Positions 11,137 to 22,289 of a stretch of DNA of 64,000 nt are shown here, in pieces. Within the stretch, counting starts at the first letter, position 1. Every line of letters begins with the position of its first letter. The position numbers and the translations under genes are program-made. The notes under the pieces were generated by a model, which saw only the letters and a program-made list of their open reading frames with translations, was not told where the DNA came from and ran no database searches. The DNA comes from Holtermannia corniformis (Eukaryota; Basidiomycota; Tremellomycetes; Holtermanniales), in assembly GCA_001599935.1 (NCBI GenBank), contig BCIJ01000039.1, positions 1 to 64,000 on the forward strand, given 5' to 3'.

Positions 11137-11863
11137 CTAAAGCACGCCCTTCTCCCACTCGCCGACTTGCGAGCCAAGTTCTACGGCCGCAAGCGCATAG
11201 TCCTCGCCGTGGTCTGTAGATTATGAGCCGTCACCATCACCGCGGGCCCGTCATACGCACTGTGACCCTTGCCCTTGGCACCACGACCCAAGCCAGCCCG
11301 CTCAAGCGCCTGATCGTCGGTCAACGCCGTCAGGACACCAAAAACGACCGGAGTGCCGAGGTCAAGCTGGACACGCATCAGACCGTGCGTGACGGCTTCG
11401 CAGATGTACTCGAAGTGCATAGTCGAGCCCTTGATGAGGCAGCCGATGGCGATGGCGGCGTCAAACGGCCGTGTGGGGGTGGACGATACCGACGCTGTTG
11501 CGGTAGGAGTTGAAGGTGAGTCTACGAGCGAAAGGAGGTTGGTCGTGCTGGCGAGCAGTGAGGGCTGCGCGTTCTGGCTCTGAATCCGCGAGGCCTCAAT
11601 GAGCCTTCAGAGTCAGCGTCGGGAACAACCGCATTCATCACTCACTTCTTGGTCGTGAATGGCAGCTCGTAGCTGCCCGGCACGGTCTTGACCACAATGT
11701 TCTCAGCCTTGACGCCCTGCTCCTTGAGCTTGGCGATACAGCCGCTGACCAGGCCGTTGATGATGGTGTCATTCCACCGCGCATGAACAATCAGGATTCG
11801 GAGCGGCGAGCCATCGTACGACTTGGGAGGTGGCGGAAGACCCTTGATCGTTGCGTCGGCCAT
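11137..11863 (-). CDS. RIB4: 6,7-dimethyl-8-ribityllumazine synthase
   Basis: Penultimate enzyme of riboflavin synthesis: it condenses 5-amino-6-ribitylaminouracil with dihydroxybutanone phosphate to form lumazine. Three exons. Exon 1 (from 11863) has [18 protein letters not shown] and [13 protein letters not shown]. Exon 2 has [38 protein letters not shown] and GRGAKGKGH. Exon 3 gives [20 protein letters not shown], which restores the family HNHG...AAVEM end. Between ELPFTTKK and [10 protein letters not shown] lies a Ser/Thr-rich insert of about 35 residues, absent from the short bacterial enzymes; a disordered loop is likely. Active-site regions ([19 protein letters not shown]) are intact. 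Confidence 0.93.
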
Positions 11864-12091
11864 GCTGAAGTGTGCAAAATGTGATGTACACTACTCGGGA
11901 GAAAGGAGAGGTGCTGGTTCGGGCTTGTCCGCGGATCGGACCGAGTGGCGGGTGGTGGCACTTGTATCTATGATCTGCCGCAGAAGCTGCTTCCTAGACG
12001 TCTCCCCGTTGGTGTACCAGCGACTCATTCCTCACATGTGCTGTTACGGTGATACACGCAGCCATGCTATATAATCCAAGAGACAGCTGAT

Positions 12092-12975
12092 CTAGTATTG
12101 GTATCTGAACCGGTGTCAGTTGATCTCACCTCTCCCCGCGCAGTCGACCTACCTGAAGTCCGGGTTGGTCAAGTCGGTCTTGTCGGCAAAGGCATCTCGG
12201 TGACTGATGTTCTCGCCAGCCTGCACTGATGAGCTCCACTCTGAAGACGAATGGGCACGCACAATAACTTGTGCGCCGGTGACTTCAGCGGCATCGGCGG
12301 CCTTGCGCTTCTTCATGTTGCGGCGCATCAGCAAGATGCGGGTGAAGAGCGTGACGACGATGAAGAAGACTGTGACATGTCAACAGCGTTTATGCATGGC
12401 TACGCACTGCTCACCGTAAAGCGCGACGTGAGCAATCCAAGCTGGGATGTAGCGCGGCTTGTCTTTGGCCTTGCGATAGCGTCAGTCATATAAGACGGTA
12501 CCGTAAAGCGACGATAGACTGCTAAATCACTCACCTGGAACACTTGCGGACCGATGATTGCACCCACGCTGTACGCAACAAACATCAATGTGAGAGTTGT
12601 GACCTGGCGCCACTGTCAGGAGCGTCGGTAAATGGATCACATGAGACTTTCCTTCTTGGTTTGCCCCGCAATGTTCCTTGTCACGAGTGACCACATAAGG
12701 TTCCCGCTGGCAATGACGAACTGCGCGGCGTCTGAACAAGTGAGCTATGGACCGCATGAGATGGGCAGACTGACAAAATGCAATGAGCAATCCCACCGCC
12801 GAGCCTTTGTTGGTCATGGGGACTGCCATGACGACAGTGCCAGCACAGGCGACCGCTGCGAAGAGTAAGTATACCTATTAACACCCGCTGGGAGCTGTCA
12901 CATACCCATGAAGCCACACAGCACGAGCATGGTCTGTTTGGTCAAGTGCGCTAACCACGCTGATCCTGTCGACAT
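12092..12975 (-). pseudogene. Truncated MFS transporter, allantoate-permease (Dal5-like) type
   Basis: Only the C-terminal part of a major-facilitator anion:H+ symporter is present. It reads GSAWLAHLTKQTMLVLCGFM, then CAGTVVMAVPMTNKGSAVGL, AAQFVIASGNLMWSLVTRN, IAGQTKK, then LMFVAYSVGAIIGPQVFQ and KDKPRYIPAWIAHVALY. The last helix and basic tail end NPDFRYQY. This equals roughly the last third of a normal protein of about 500 residues. The N-terminal helices are missing: only about 165 bp separate its first recognisable codon from the DIB1 stop. At QTKKE the canonical splice signals do not restore the frame seen after about 12605. Both points suggest a decayed or truncated copy, though a short expressed protein is not excluded. 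Confidence 0.65.
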
Positions 12976-13139
12976 CTCAGCAGTAGATCAGCCGCACGGC
13001 GGCCGTACTGACCGACGGTGCCACTTTCAACTTTTTGCCTCGCAACCACATCCGCTGAACGAACATACAGAGACCATCGTGCATATATCGTGTCTACATA
13101 TACGTACATAGCAGCGCTTGAAGCTGCGGGCAGGGCCGC

Positions 13140-14111
13140 TTAGTACTTGTAGCGCGTCGAGTAGTCTATTTGACGCAGGACATCAGAATTTGCTTCCGTC
13201 GACGAGCTCCTTCCGAGCATCCTGTCGCTTTCGACGTACCTTTAGGCGCTACCACCAAACCGCGGCCCTTCGAAGCTCCACGGTACACCGTTTCAATAAT
13301 ATCGATGAGCTGCAGGCACGTGAGGGGAGGGAATCGCCAAATTGCTTGCGCACCTCTTGCTTGTCGGACATGGCCCATTTGCTATGAGTTCGGCGTCAGC
13401 TTCTGCACCTCCGGGGACGTAGAGAAGCGCCCTACATCTTATTGTTATCGCCAACGCTGCAAATTTTGTCAGTATAGTGAACACATTGAGGAGGAAGCGT
13501 AGGATGTCGAGGAAGAGACGAACCCTAAGCTGCAGTCATATCAGCGCTGTCCGCCACCAGATGCTCCGTCACCTACTCGATCATGATATGTTTGTTCCTA
13601 GTGGCGGTTTGAGTATGCATTACCAAGCCAGACATTGCGGGAAGCGACATACCGGTAGAAGAACATGACGGTGCAAGGGTCGTACAACTCGTACATCTGT
13701 CCATCGTCAGAGCCGGACTCAAGAGCACTGTCCAAACCCGCCTTGTTGAAGTCGGGTACCTTGTCAATATCGACTGCAGGAAGTAAGCGATGACTATACA
13801 ACGTGCAATGAACGTACCTAGGTAGATGACGGCAAAGTTCTGCACTTTCTCCTGGATTCCGAACAGCGTCTCGTCCATGACCATGCACTCTGGATCGTGG
13901 TCTTTGCCGAAGCGGATGACCACAACGCGATCTTCCTCGACGAGAATCGACTATCCATCAAGTCAGCTATAGAGGTTGAGCACAATACGTCAAAGGATAT
14001 GGAAACTCGCCTGATCCACGTGCCAGCCGCTGGGCAGACTGTAGACAAATCAGCAGGTCGTTTGTGAGCTCCTAGCGGTACGACGACTAACTGAGTTAGA
14101 AAGTAGGACAT
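13140..14111 (-). CDS. DIB1: U4/U6.U5 snRNP thioredoxin-like protein Dib1/Dim1
   Basis: Spliceosomal tri-snRNP component with a thioredoxin fold, needed before catalytic activation. About 11 exons code some 142 residues: MSYFLTH, LPSGWHVDQ, SILVEEDRVVVIRFG up to KVQNFAVIYL, VDIDKVPDFNK, MYELYDPCTVMFFYR, NKHIMID, LG, VGDNNKI, KWAMSDKQE, LIDIIETVYRGASKGRG up to APK, and DYSTRYKY. This matches the family end to end. Two introns have GC donors: 13951-14010 (GCGAGT...TAG) and 13697-13741 (GCGGGT...CAG). The second is 45 nt and in frame, so retention would add 15 residues. The LG codons come from a 6-nt exon at 13524-13529. Neighbour: the truncated MFS copy begins about 165 bp beyond the stop. Confidence 0.93.
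13524..13529 (-). other. 6-nt microexon of DIB1
   Basis: The sequence CTTAGG on the minus strand is preceded by ...TGACTGCAG and followed by GTTCGT. It completes codons D-L-G between MID and VGDNNK. Skipping it would keep the frame but delete the invariant LG of the family motif IDLGxGxNNKI. Confidence 0.75.
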
Positions 14112-14311
14112 GTTGCAAGTTGATGAAGGTGAAACAAGGCGTGGCCACTTGCGACATGACAGCACGGACGCGAACGGAAATTGATTCCGGCCGATCGGGC
14201 ACCAGACTGGCGCGAGCTGTGTGTTCAGCCACTTGACAACCACCACTGCATCGATTTGGACAAGACGGTCGTGTACAGTGTGCGACTGGGTGCCTGCGAC
14301 CGCCGGCTGGC

Positions 14312-16402
14312 ATGTCCCCTATCTTGACCAAGGCGGGTCTCCCACCAACATTCAAGCAGCTACGCGCCCAAGCCGCAGCCGACCTCCAAGCTGAGAGCGA
14401 GGAGAACTACGACAAGCAACATGCCGAGTGCTCGTTCAATGCACAAAGACCGTTGAGCTCGGCGGACAAGAAAGACAGGGAATTAGGCGACGTTGGTTGG
14501 AAAGTTAGACATCGACAGCATTCACTTGGCAGTGACGACAGCTCGGACGACCTCGTGTATGCAACCGCTGCGGACCAGGGAGGGCCAGGCGCATACCATG
14601 ATGCGAATCTAGCGTCCCGCGTCCCGTTGAGCTACGCGCGGCGAGATTACACAGACGACGAGGATGAAAGCCCCGAAGGCCGACGATTACCGATGGGCCC
14701 GACGAGCAAATTGATCGACCTTAGGAATCTATTGCTGGGTGTGGGTACAAGACCTGAAAGCAATGCATGCTCATGGTTTCTAGGCAACACCGTCCTTGCT
14801 GCTGGGCCTGATAGGACTGGTGTTTACCGGTGAATTGTTGGAACACCTGGCTCGATGGCGGGTATTCCGATCAGTTGATGAGCTATTTATCCTCGTACCT
14901 GTAATCGTATGTTCCAAGTCGGCGCTGTCGATCCTAGCTAACATTGGTAGGGCAACCTCAAGGGAAATCTCGAAATGTGCCTGTCCGCTCGCCTCGGTAC
15001 TTCCGTGAGTCTCCTAGCTAGCTGTCATGTCGCTAAGCCGATAGGCCAACATTGGCGAGCTCGACTCGACGCGCACCCGACATGCGCTTCTTTTCGCCAA
15101 CCTGTCGCTCCTCCAACTCCAGGCCCTTCTCATCTCCTCTGTTGCGGCTTTCATCTCCTTCCTTCTTGGCCTTCTTACAACCCACCGTATCGGTGACCCA
15201 CCACCCGCGTCGAGCATCTTGCAGAATGCAACCCACGCCGCGGTGCCATACTCAGGTATCCCAATAGGAGACGCAGATTACCAGGAGGGCTACACTCGTC
15301 CGGGATGGAAGCAGCTCATGATGGTGCTTGCGACGGGTATGGGCGCCGCCAGTCTCAGCTCGGCCATCTTGGGGAGTTTCATGGGTTTCTTGATCATTGG
15401 ATGCCGCTGGGTTGGTGTGGATCCCGGTAAGTAGATCGCAATATGACGAGTAGCTATACTAACCATCGCAGACAACATTACATCACCGCTAGCGGCTTGC
15501 CTCGGTGATCTCTTGACGCTGTTCATCTTGGCGCTGCTCGGCACCTCACTCGTCGGCGCCATGGACACGCCAATCCCTCTGATAGCCGTCATCTCGTTGT
15601 TTGTTGCCGCTGCGTGGTTCACCAGGCGCGTGATGCAGGATCGCTGGGTGAACTCGGTGGCGCGTGGAGGATGGGGTCCACTGGTGCGCCTCACGAGACG
15701 GTGATTGGAGACTGCCAAGACTGACTGTCACAGATTGCTGCCATGATCATCTCGAGCGGGACCGGGATGGTCCTCGAACGCAGCGTAGGCCGATACAAGG
15801 GCTACTCCCTCCTCGCCGTATCCATGACCGGCCTGACTGGATCCATCGGTGCGATTCAGTACGTCCTCCTGACTCCTCCCTACCCACCCGTTCCAGTCTT
15901 AAACTCACCATCACCAGCGCATCCCGACTTTCAACACTCCTCCACACATCCCTCTCAACACCCGCAGCGGCCCCAAAGCACACGCTATCACCCAAACAAG
16001 CCGCTCTGGCGCTCTACCTCGTCGCCTTTCCTGTACAAGCGTGCTTCGTCGCGTTCGTGCAAGCTGCCGGCTGGGTCTCTGTCGATCTCGGGATCTGGTG
16101 CTGGGCCGCATACGCCTGTACTGTGCGTGATTCGTCGCCTTGTCAGCGTACCACTGACAAATACAGGCCGCCGTGTCCATTGGGTCCGCGCACTGGATGA
16201 CAATGTTCTTCTGGTCCAAAGATCTCGATCCAGAGTACGTCGTCGTCTCTACATTGTCCGCGTATTAACCTACCTTAGCTCATACACGCTCCCAATCCAC
16301 TCCTCCGTGATCGACCTGATAGGTCAACTCCTCCTAGTCGCCGCGTTTGAAGGCGCCCGCCATTCCGGCCGCGACGTCATGGTCGACGGCTGGGATCTCT
16401 GA
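14312..16402 (+). CDS. SLC41/MgtE-type divalent cation transporter
   Basis: Membrane transporter of the SLC41 family (Mg2+ and related cations), eukaryotic relatives of bacterial MgtE. The cytosolic N-terminus (about 150 residues) is acidic and Ser-rich. The first MgtE-like repeat follows: VLLGLIGLVFTGELLEHLAR, the signature LVPVIGNLKGNLEMCLSARL, then ANIGELDSTRTRHALLFANL. After a loop (THRIGDPPPASS...) comes the second repeat with DNITSPLAACLGDLLTLFIL, many hydrophobic segments, and a C-terminus ending HSGRDVMVDGWDL. At least seven exons with short introns. It converges on the ARMC8-like gene with 92 bp between stops. Cation specificity cannot be read from the sequence. Confidence 0.85.
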
Positions 16403-16494
16403 CTCCAGCTCCAATCCGATCAGCATTGTATAAGGTCGTTCACTGTGCATCACTGCCAGACATGTATTTCATAGTCATACAACAGGCAGCCAGG

Positions 16495-19274
16495 CTACGC
16501 GGGTCGGCGATTGATCAGGTCCAATAGGGAGTTTGCGCCCTGTGCGACATCGAGAGACGGTGCAGACGTGAGGTCGCCGAGGCGGAGGACGAGGTGGTAA
16601 GGTTGGAACAGCGCGACCATGGCCGGTCGTGGGCCTGCGCGCGGCGGTCAGCTCCGTCTTCGTGCTAGCAGTGGGGTTTGACGCACGATACGGCTTGCCA
16701 TTGACTTCAATCAGATGCTGGAGACATTTCAGTGTCGGGATCTTGACCGTAATGCTCCACTTGTCGTCCTGCGACCGTCACGATCAGCACCTCCCACTGG
16801 GCGCTAGCAGTGCACAGACCAGACTCTCCGACAAGCCCTCCAACAGTGCGACCCTAGCCGTGATAGCGCTCCGCAAGCGTTCCGGCCCAAGCGCAAGGTT
16901 ACTCAGGACCCACATCGCCGGCGCATGTAAGCCCGGCGTCAGATGGGGTTCAATCGCCTGCTCGATCGCATCTAGAAGAGTATCGTAGCCAAGGTTCTCG
17001 GCGACCTTGTTGATGTCAGAAGACGTCGAGTCGGCGACGAGGTTGCGGACGATATCGAGCGCTTGTTCGCGGAGTGGGAGGGCCGTGTGGGAATCAAGCA
17101 GTCTGTAGGCGTTAGCGCGGTCAGAGGAGGGAACGGACGTACTGTGCTAGGGTGCCCCAGCCGAGAGCATCCATGACTTTGGTCTTTACGTCTTCGGGTG
17201 CATGGAAGACCATGTTTTTGAGCGCCCAGAGCGCGTTGAGACGTAACGGCTCGTGCTCGCACCGCGTCAACCCAGCCAGCAACTCGATCCCACCGGTCTC
17301 AATCAGGCTCTGCGGCGCATCAGCCTGTCCGCGGCTAGAGCACTTACCGCTTGCATTGGCGAAAAGTCGGTCACGAGGTTACACAGCGTCGCCGTCGCCG
17401 CCACTTCGACCGTCCACGCCCTCTCATCGTCTGGCGCGACACTGCCCGTCTCGGTCCGTACGGCCACCACACCCTTCATCTGTGCGTTCCCAGCTCTGCG
17501 CTCCGTCTCACGCTTCAACACGTCCAAGATGCCATTGCCCACGCCCGAGTCCATCAAGTTGGTCCTGAGGATGGCGACGGAGCGACTGAGCGCGCGCGCG
17601 AGCTGGCACGTAGCGGCTCGAACACCGTACGACTCGTGTGAGAGCGATTGCAGCATGACGTCTAGCAGGGAGGGTTGGGCGTTCGCGATCAGAGCTCTGG
17701 TCGGCTCGTGGTGAAAGGCGAGGGCTGCGAGGGCGAGCAGCAGGCTCTCGAGGTAGCGTGCGCGCATCTCGTTGCCGACTTCATCGTCGTCACTGGTGCC
17801 TTTGGCGAGAGCCGTGACGCGGCTGATGAGGATGTCGGGGCAGTGCTCGTCGGCGGCGACTTGTTGCAGGTGGCTCTGATCGCGGATCAGGCTCGCTGCG
17901 CGGGTGAGCGATTTGACAATCTCGGGGCGCAGCCTACCTAGCACAAAACACGCTCGTATCCGGTCCACGACGAGCGTCTCGACCAGCAACGCCGGCATGG
18001 CTTTGACTAGAACGATATGCAGCTGCTGCTGCGCGTGGGTAAACGACTTTTTACCCGTCGGCCCGCGGAGAATGTTGGTCAGACTGTAGCGTCAGGTCCA
18101 TGCCACCCATCTAGACGCACGCACCAAGCGGCAGCCGCGACCCTCACACCGGCCTCCTTGCCCCGCACAAGCGACCACAAAGCCTCCATGAACAGTTCTT
18201 CCGCCTTGTCGGGCCTCCGCCACGTCTTGACGACATCGACGATGGCGGCTTCGTCCTTGACCAGACTCGACAAGAGGTCGAGCGCGGCAATCTGCAGCTT
18301 GTTGCCGAAAGCGGCTGACGATCGCAGGCCCGACGCTGGTTGAGAAATGGTAAGGAGCAGGTGGTTGATGAGGGGCGAGACGGGACTAGAGCATTTGGGA
18401 CTCGACCACGCGGCGACTGTGCGACGGTAGGAGGGCAATGCGCCGAGGTGTGCGAGTAATTGGAAGAGTGGCAGGAGGATCTGCGGGTTGCTCGAGGTCG
18501 TAAATGGGTCGGTGTCGTCGATGGGGAGGAGACCGAGGAGCGAGTCGAGATGTGCAGGCTGAAGAGTCAGCCGCGGTCCGATGGGCTATCATACACACCT
18601 CAAAGATCATGCCGAGGACATGCTTGGCTTCTATCCGCCAGCCCCAGTCGTGCGCTGCATCGTCCCGTCCCTTGCCCTTTGACGTTGACACTGACGACAC
18701 GGGCTGGTACGGACCCAAACCGGTGGTGACAACTCGACGCTCGATACCAACGCCCCACATGTGTCCCCAGATGGCATCTGCGGCTGAGCAGCAAATATTG
18801 CGCAGCGCACGCAGCAACGATGGTAGCAGTTTGCTGTACGAGTAGTATGACGGCGGTGCGGCCTCAATATGCGCAATGAGCTCAAGTAGCTGCCCGGGTA
18901 GCTTGGCGAGCAGAAGTGGGGCGAGGGTGAGGTGGCCGACTGGGTTGCTCAGCTCTCAGCCTGCACCCGCAAAGAGGCGCACCGTTTGCGAGCGAGCCGA
19001 GGATGACGGCCACTTCGTTCATGACTTGCAGTGCGCGTCGATCATCCTGCGGGTCCTTCCAAGACAGCAGTGATACCAAGCTACGGCCTGATCAGTGGTC
19101 AAGTGCGGGTGGCGGCCGATGGACCTACAGCCGGAGCGAATCTGCATCCTCTGCGACCTCGACCTTGCGCACGACGTTGCCGATGACCGAGTTCTTGAGC
19201 TCCTTGAGCTGTGCAATGAGCAGTGCAGTGTCTGCTGCGCTCGCTGCTGCCGCTACCGAGTCGAGCGATGCCAT
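16495..19274 (-). CDS. Armadillo-repeat protein, ARMC8/Gid5 (Vid28)-like
   Basis: Likely scaffold subunit of the GID/CTLH ubiquitin ligase, which in yeast degrades gluconeogenic enzymes. The ATG at 19274 begins MASLDSVAAAAS, then LKELKNSVIGNVVRKVEV, matching the ARMC8 N-terminal KNxIIGN motif. Helical ARM repeats follow: SLLSWKDPQDDRRALQVMNE, SLSHESYGVRAATCQLARAL, VAATATLCNLVTDFSPMQA, an LRLNALWALKNMV-like exon, and HAPAMWVLSNLALGPERL near the end. The repeat around CNLVTDFSPM is the best family signature. After the last repeat the splice path (about 16500-16800) is uncertain; it probably ends GANSLLDLINRRPA. The length of about 750 residues agrees with the family. Confidence 0.78.
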
Positions 19275-19459
19275 TGCGCGAGGACAAGCGGAGAGCAGCA
19301 GCACTAGTGCACCAAACTGACGTTTACGTACGGGTCACGGGCCGCCGATCGCACCGTTACTGGCACGCCTGGCGAACATAACAGCGCGGATGGCGTAACA
19401 GCGCGCCACGCGAGCCTACCCAAACCGCCATTGCCGGCATTCACCGCATCGAAAGGCTC

Positions 19460-20335
19460 ATGGCAGGACGCGCAGCAGCCAGCGTCGACAGCAGGGCAGC
19501 CATGCGGTCAGTGACAACCTGCAATACAGCGTTCAGTCGCTCACCCACTTGGCAGATCCCGCTCCCCATCGCCAACCTTGTCCGACAGCGAGCTGCTCGA
19601 AGGCCTCGACGACGATTTCGACTATGGCCACCTGCGCGAGAAACGGCTCGACGAGCTCAAAGCGCAAGCCAGCACGCTGCAGTCTGTCAAGACGACAGGG
19701 CACGGCGCCGTCGTGACCATGGGCGACGAAAAGGCATTGATCGAACGAAGTGCGTGCGTGCCCCACCTCGTCTACGCACGGCCTAGGCTGACTGAGCACC
19801 GACGGGCAGCAAGGAACCTTATTGCCTGATCCACTTTTTCCACCCCGATTTCGCCAAATGCCGCACAATGGACAAACACCTCGAGCTACTCGCACCCCGC
19901 TACCCGCACACTCTGTTCCTCCGCGCATCCGTCGCAAGCGTCCCGTTCCTCGTCGAGAGGCTCAAGATCAAGATCCTGCCGTGCGTCATTCCGTTTGTGC
20001 ATGGCCAGACGCACGAGCGCTTGATCGGGTTTGAGGAGCTCGGCAACGGAGACGATTTCGAGACGAGGATGCTCGAGATGAGGTTGCGGGCTAGCGGTCA
20101 GTGTCGCTGACGCTGGACTGGGTTGGAGCTCAAAATGTCCACAGGAGTTCTGCCAAACGACCTACCATCCCTCGGCGATCTGCTGAACGCCAACGCCAGT
20201 GCCAATGCAAACGACAGAGACGACCAGACAGACGAACAAGACGACTTTGAGCGCAGACGAGGACAGCGTGAGGCACGCAGCATCCGACAGGGCGGGCGGA
20301 GAACGCGAGACGGTAGCGACGACGATGACGACTAG
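19460..20335 (+). CDS. Phosducin-like protein (TXNDC9/Plp1 type)
   Basis: Thioredoxin-fold cochaperone of the CCT chaperonin, involved in tubulin/actin folding. The start at 19460 gives MAGRAAASVDSRAAMRSRSP, joined to SDSELLEGLDDDFDYGHLRE and KRLDELKAQAS (the conserved acidic-helical N-terminus). Then come EKALIERSAKEPYCLIHFFH, PDFAKCRTMDKHLELLAPRY, FLRASVASVPFLVERLKIKI and LPCVIPFVHGQTHERLIGFE, the thioredoxin-like domain without a CxxC pair. After an intron the tail VLPNDLPSLGDLLNA ends in Arg-rich sequence and five Asp. Four exons, about 210 residues, typical for the family. Confidence 0.88.
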
Positions 20336-20670
20336 CCGGCATGTACGCCCTCTGTTTCCACGTGTGGGCTTTGGTGTGGTACTGGGTCACTGCGTCGTGC
20401 CGCGCCTGACCGGCCAAGTCGTTCCCAAGTGAGCGACGCTAAGTGCTGATACGACTCTTTCGCTCCGGCTTGCGTGGTCTGCATCAGTCGGTGGTGCATC
20501 GAACGTTATACACCGCGCTGGCGCTTTTCACCACTCATCTGGCGACATTGCGCCCAAAGAATCCTACACCGCATAGGGAGCTCCTCGCCAAAATGCCCTG
20601 GCAATGCCTCATATGCCCGCGGCTCAAGCTCGCGGTCGTTTACTCAACGCCAATCATACGGTACATGATC
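20336..20670. other. Intergenic, no gene seen
   Basis: Between the phosducin-like gene and the first minus-strand ORF of the accessory island. Nothing recognisable was found on either strand. Confidence 0.4.
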
Positions 20671-20907
20671 CTACTTATTCGACCGCGTCATCAACCTCAC
20701 CGCAAGTGCCGTCCTAGCCTCTGATAGATCAGAACTGTCTTGCTTCAAGGCAACAAGGTACTTCTCAAACGCCGACGAATCGCCGTCGGCGCTGTCCGCT
20801 TCTGCCCTCTGGGCACCAGTGGCGGTTGCAGAATTCGTCGACGACTGACCCAGTCGTCGCGCTTGCTCAAGCTGCAACTGTGCCAGGCGCCGTGTATCAT
20901 CGCTCAT
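20671..20907 (-). CDS. Small hypothetical protein, 78 residues
   Basis: Intronless ORF beginning MSDDTRRLAQLQLEQARRLG. It is rich in Ala, Ser and charged residues, with a predicted helix at each end (QLQLEQARRL; FEKYLVALKQD) and no Cys or Trp. I do not recognise it. It sits beside, and on the same strand as, the six-gene array but lacks the C-terminal Trp motif of that family. It may be a genuine small gene or chance. Confidence 0.35.
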   Translation of the reverse strand: MSDDTRRLAQLQLEQARRLGQSSTNSATATGAQRAEADSADGDSSAFEKYLVALKQDSSDLSEARTALAVRLMTRSNK

Positions 20908-21575
20908 GGTGACTCGTTCGGTGGACGTATTCTTCTTGCTTCACCTTATATCCCCAAGTCACACAAGATGCCTTTGTGTGCGCTCTGTTCAAATCGAAAT
21001 CGTGCACCCTCCGTTGTGCTCGTACTTCCAACTACGCGCGGGTTCAGCTTGGCATCAAGGGACCCAAGTGATCAGCGGAGAGTGGATGTAAGACCGCGAT
21101 AGCCCTTGACCTCAATCAAGGGAACTATAATGGTCTGCTTGAATTGTCTGCGGGGGTCATTACCCGTCCGAGCTTGGCACTGGTCTGCGCTGTGGCTGTT
21201 GTGCGCCCATGGCGACCCTATACACTTCCAGTCAGATTGTGAGCAAACAACGCAAAGAGTTGCACTGGTCGTGCGCGCACAAAACCTCACGGTCGCAGCT
21301 CGTGATTGTCACCCGGCGATTCGGCCGTATTCCCCAAAAGCCATCAGCCACGCTCCATTATGAATGGTACCGCCATCACATTCAAGTCCGCTGGTGGTGA
21401 TGACGGGACGGGGGAAATTGCCCGTCTCTCGGGGACAGAAGCCATGGACTCATAATCCACGCAGTCGCTGCCGAGTTGATTGGCTGCATGTATTGACTGG
21501 GTTGATGAGAAAAAGACAGCACGCAATTCCTAGGGGCCTAGCACAGGCCTGTCGGGGGTACTTGCGCAAAGTGCC
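20908..21575. other. Intergenic, no gene seen
   Basis: A 0.67-kb stretch at the downstream edge of the tandem array. Several unrelated short ORFs occur, with no motif and no splicing partner. Confidence 0.4.
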
Positions 21576-22028
21576 TCAATGCTTTTCCACCCATTCCCTA
21601 GCCCCTTCAATCGTCGGGATGCAGACGGAAGACTCGTCCCAGGCGCGCTTCTGTTCAGCTTGTAGCTGCTCTGCACTCAGTGACTCGTTCTTGTTCAAGT
21701 TCGAACCGATGCGCTTCCACACTGGCTCCCAAGGATCACCTGGCGTGCTCTCTAGTTCAGCATCAAGGTCTGCTAGCGCCTGCTCGAACCGCGCGTCGGT
21801 CGATGCAACGCCATGCTTCTTGCCAAGGCGGGTCACTGACTTGTGCGCCGTGTGGTATGCTTTATACACGAGCTCTTGCAGCTCTATCAGAGAGTCTCGT
21901 TGTACGATGACATCGTCGATGCTGTTGGCGTTGACAAGATCGGAGTGGCTAGCCGACGTGACATACAAACGGACCGCATCTGTCAGCGCAGCCGTGGCTA
22001 GTGACGCCTGTTCCTCGAACGAGCTCAT
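21576..22028 (-). CDS. Tandem-array small helical protein, member 1
   Basis: Unrecognised, 150 residues, no intron. Starts MSSFEEQASLATAALTDAV and is almost entirely helix-forming. The position equivalent to the family SxxDF motif reads NSIDDVIVQRDSLIELQELV. A second helix pair surrounds VTRLGKKHGVASTDARFEQA. The C-terminus EGAREWVEKH carries the Trp shared by all six members. No signal peptide or membrane segment; one Cys. It is the most diverged member and the last in the direction of transcription. Cytosolic or nuclear location is inferred from the lack of targeting signals. Confidence 0.6.
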   Translation of the reverse strand: MSSFEEQASLATAALTDAVRLYVTSASHSDLVNANSIDDVIVQRDSLIELQELVYKAYHTAHKSVTRLGKKHGVASTDARFEQALADLDAELESTPGDPWEPVWKRIGSNLNKNESLSAEQLQAEQKRAWDESSVCIPTIEGAREWVEKH

Positions 22029-22289
22029 TGAGTGGAGCTATGCAGAGCGAACGAAGCGCTATGTACACGGCGGTACATATGGTGCCAATCCCACACGATC
22101 GAAGACCTGTGGTGATTGCTGTGCCTTCTCGCGAAGGCAATGTCCGCGGAGACGGCGTACTCTGCACCGGTAAGACCGACTGATTTGCGCCCTGAAATTG
22201 CTGTACAGAGGCAAATGCCACACGAGAGGTCCGCGATCACCGCGGACCTCGATGGCCGTCCATGAAGCCTTGCATGTCCACAGAAGCTG

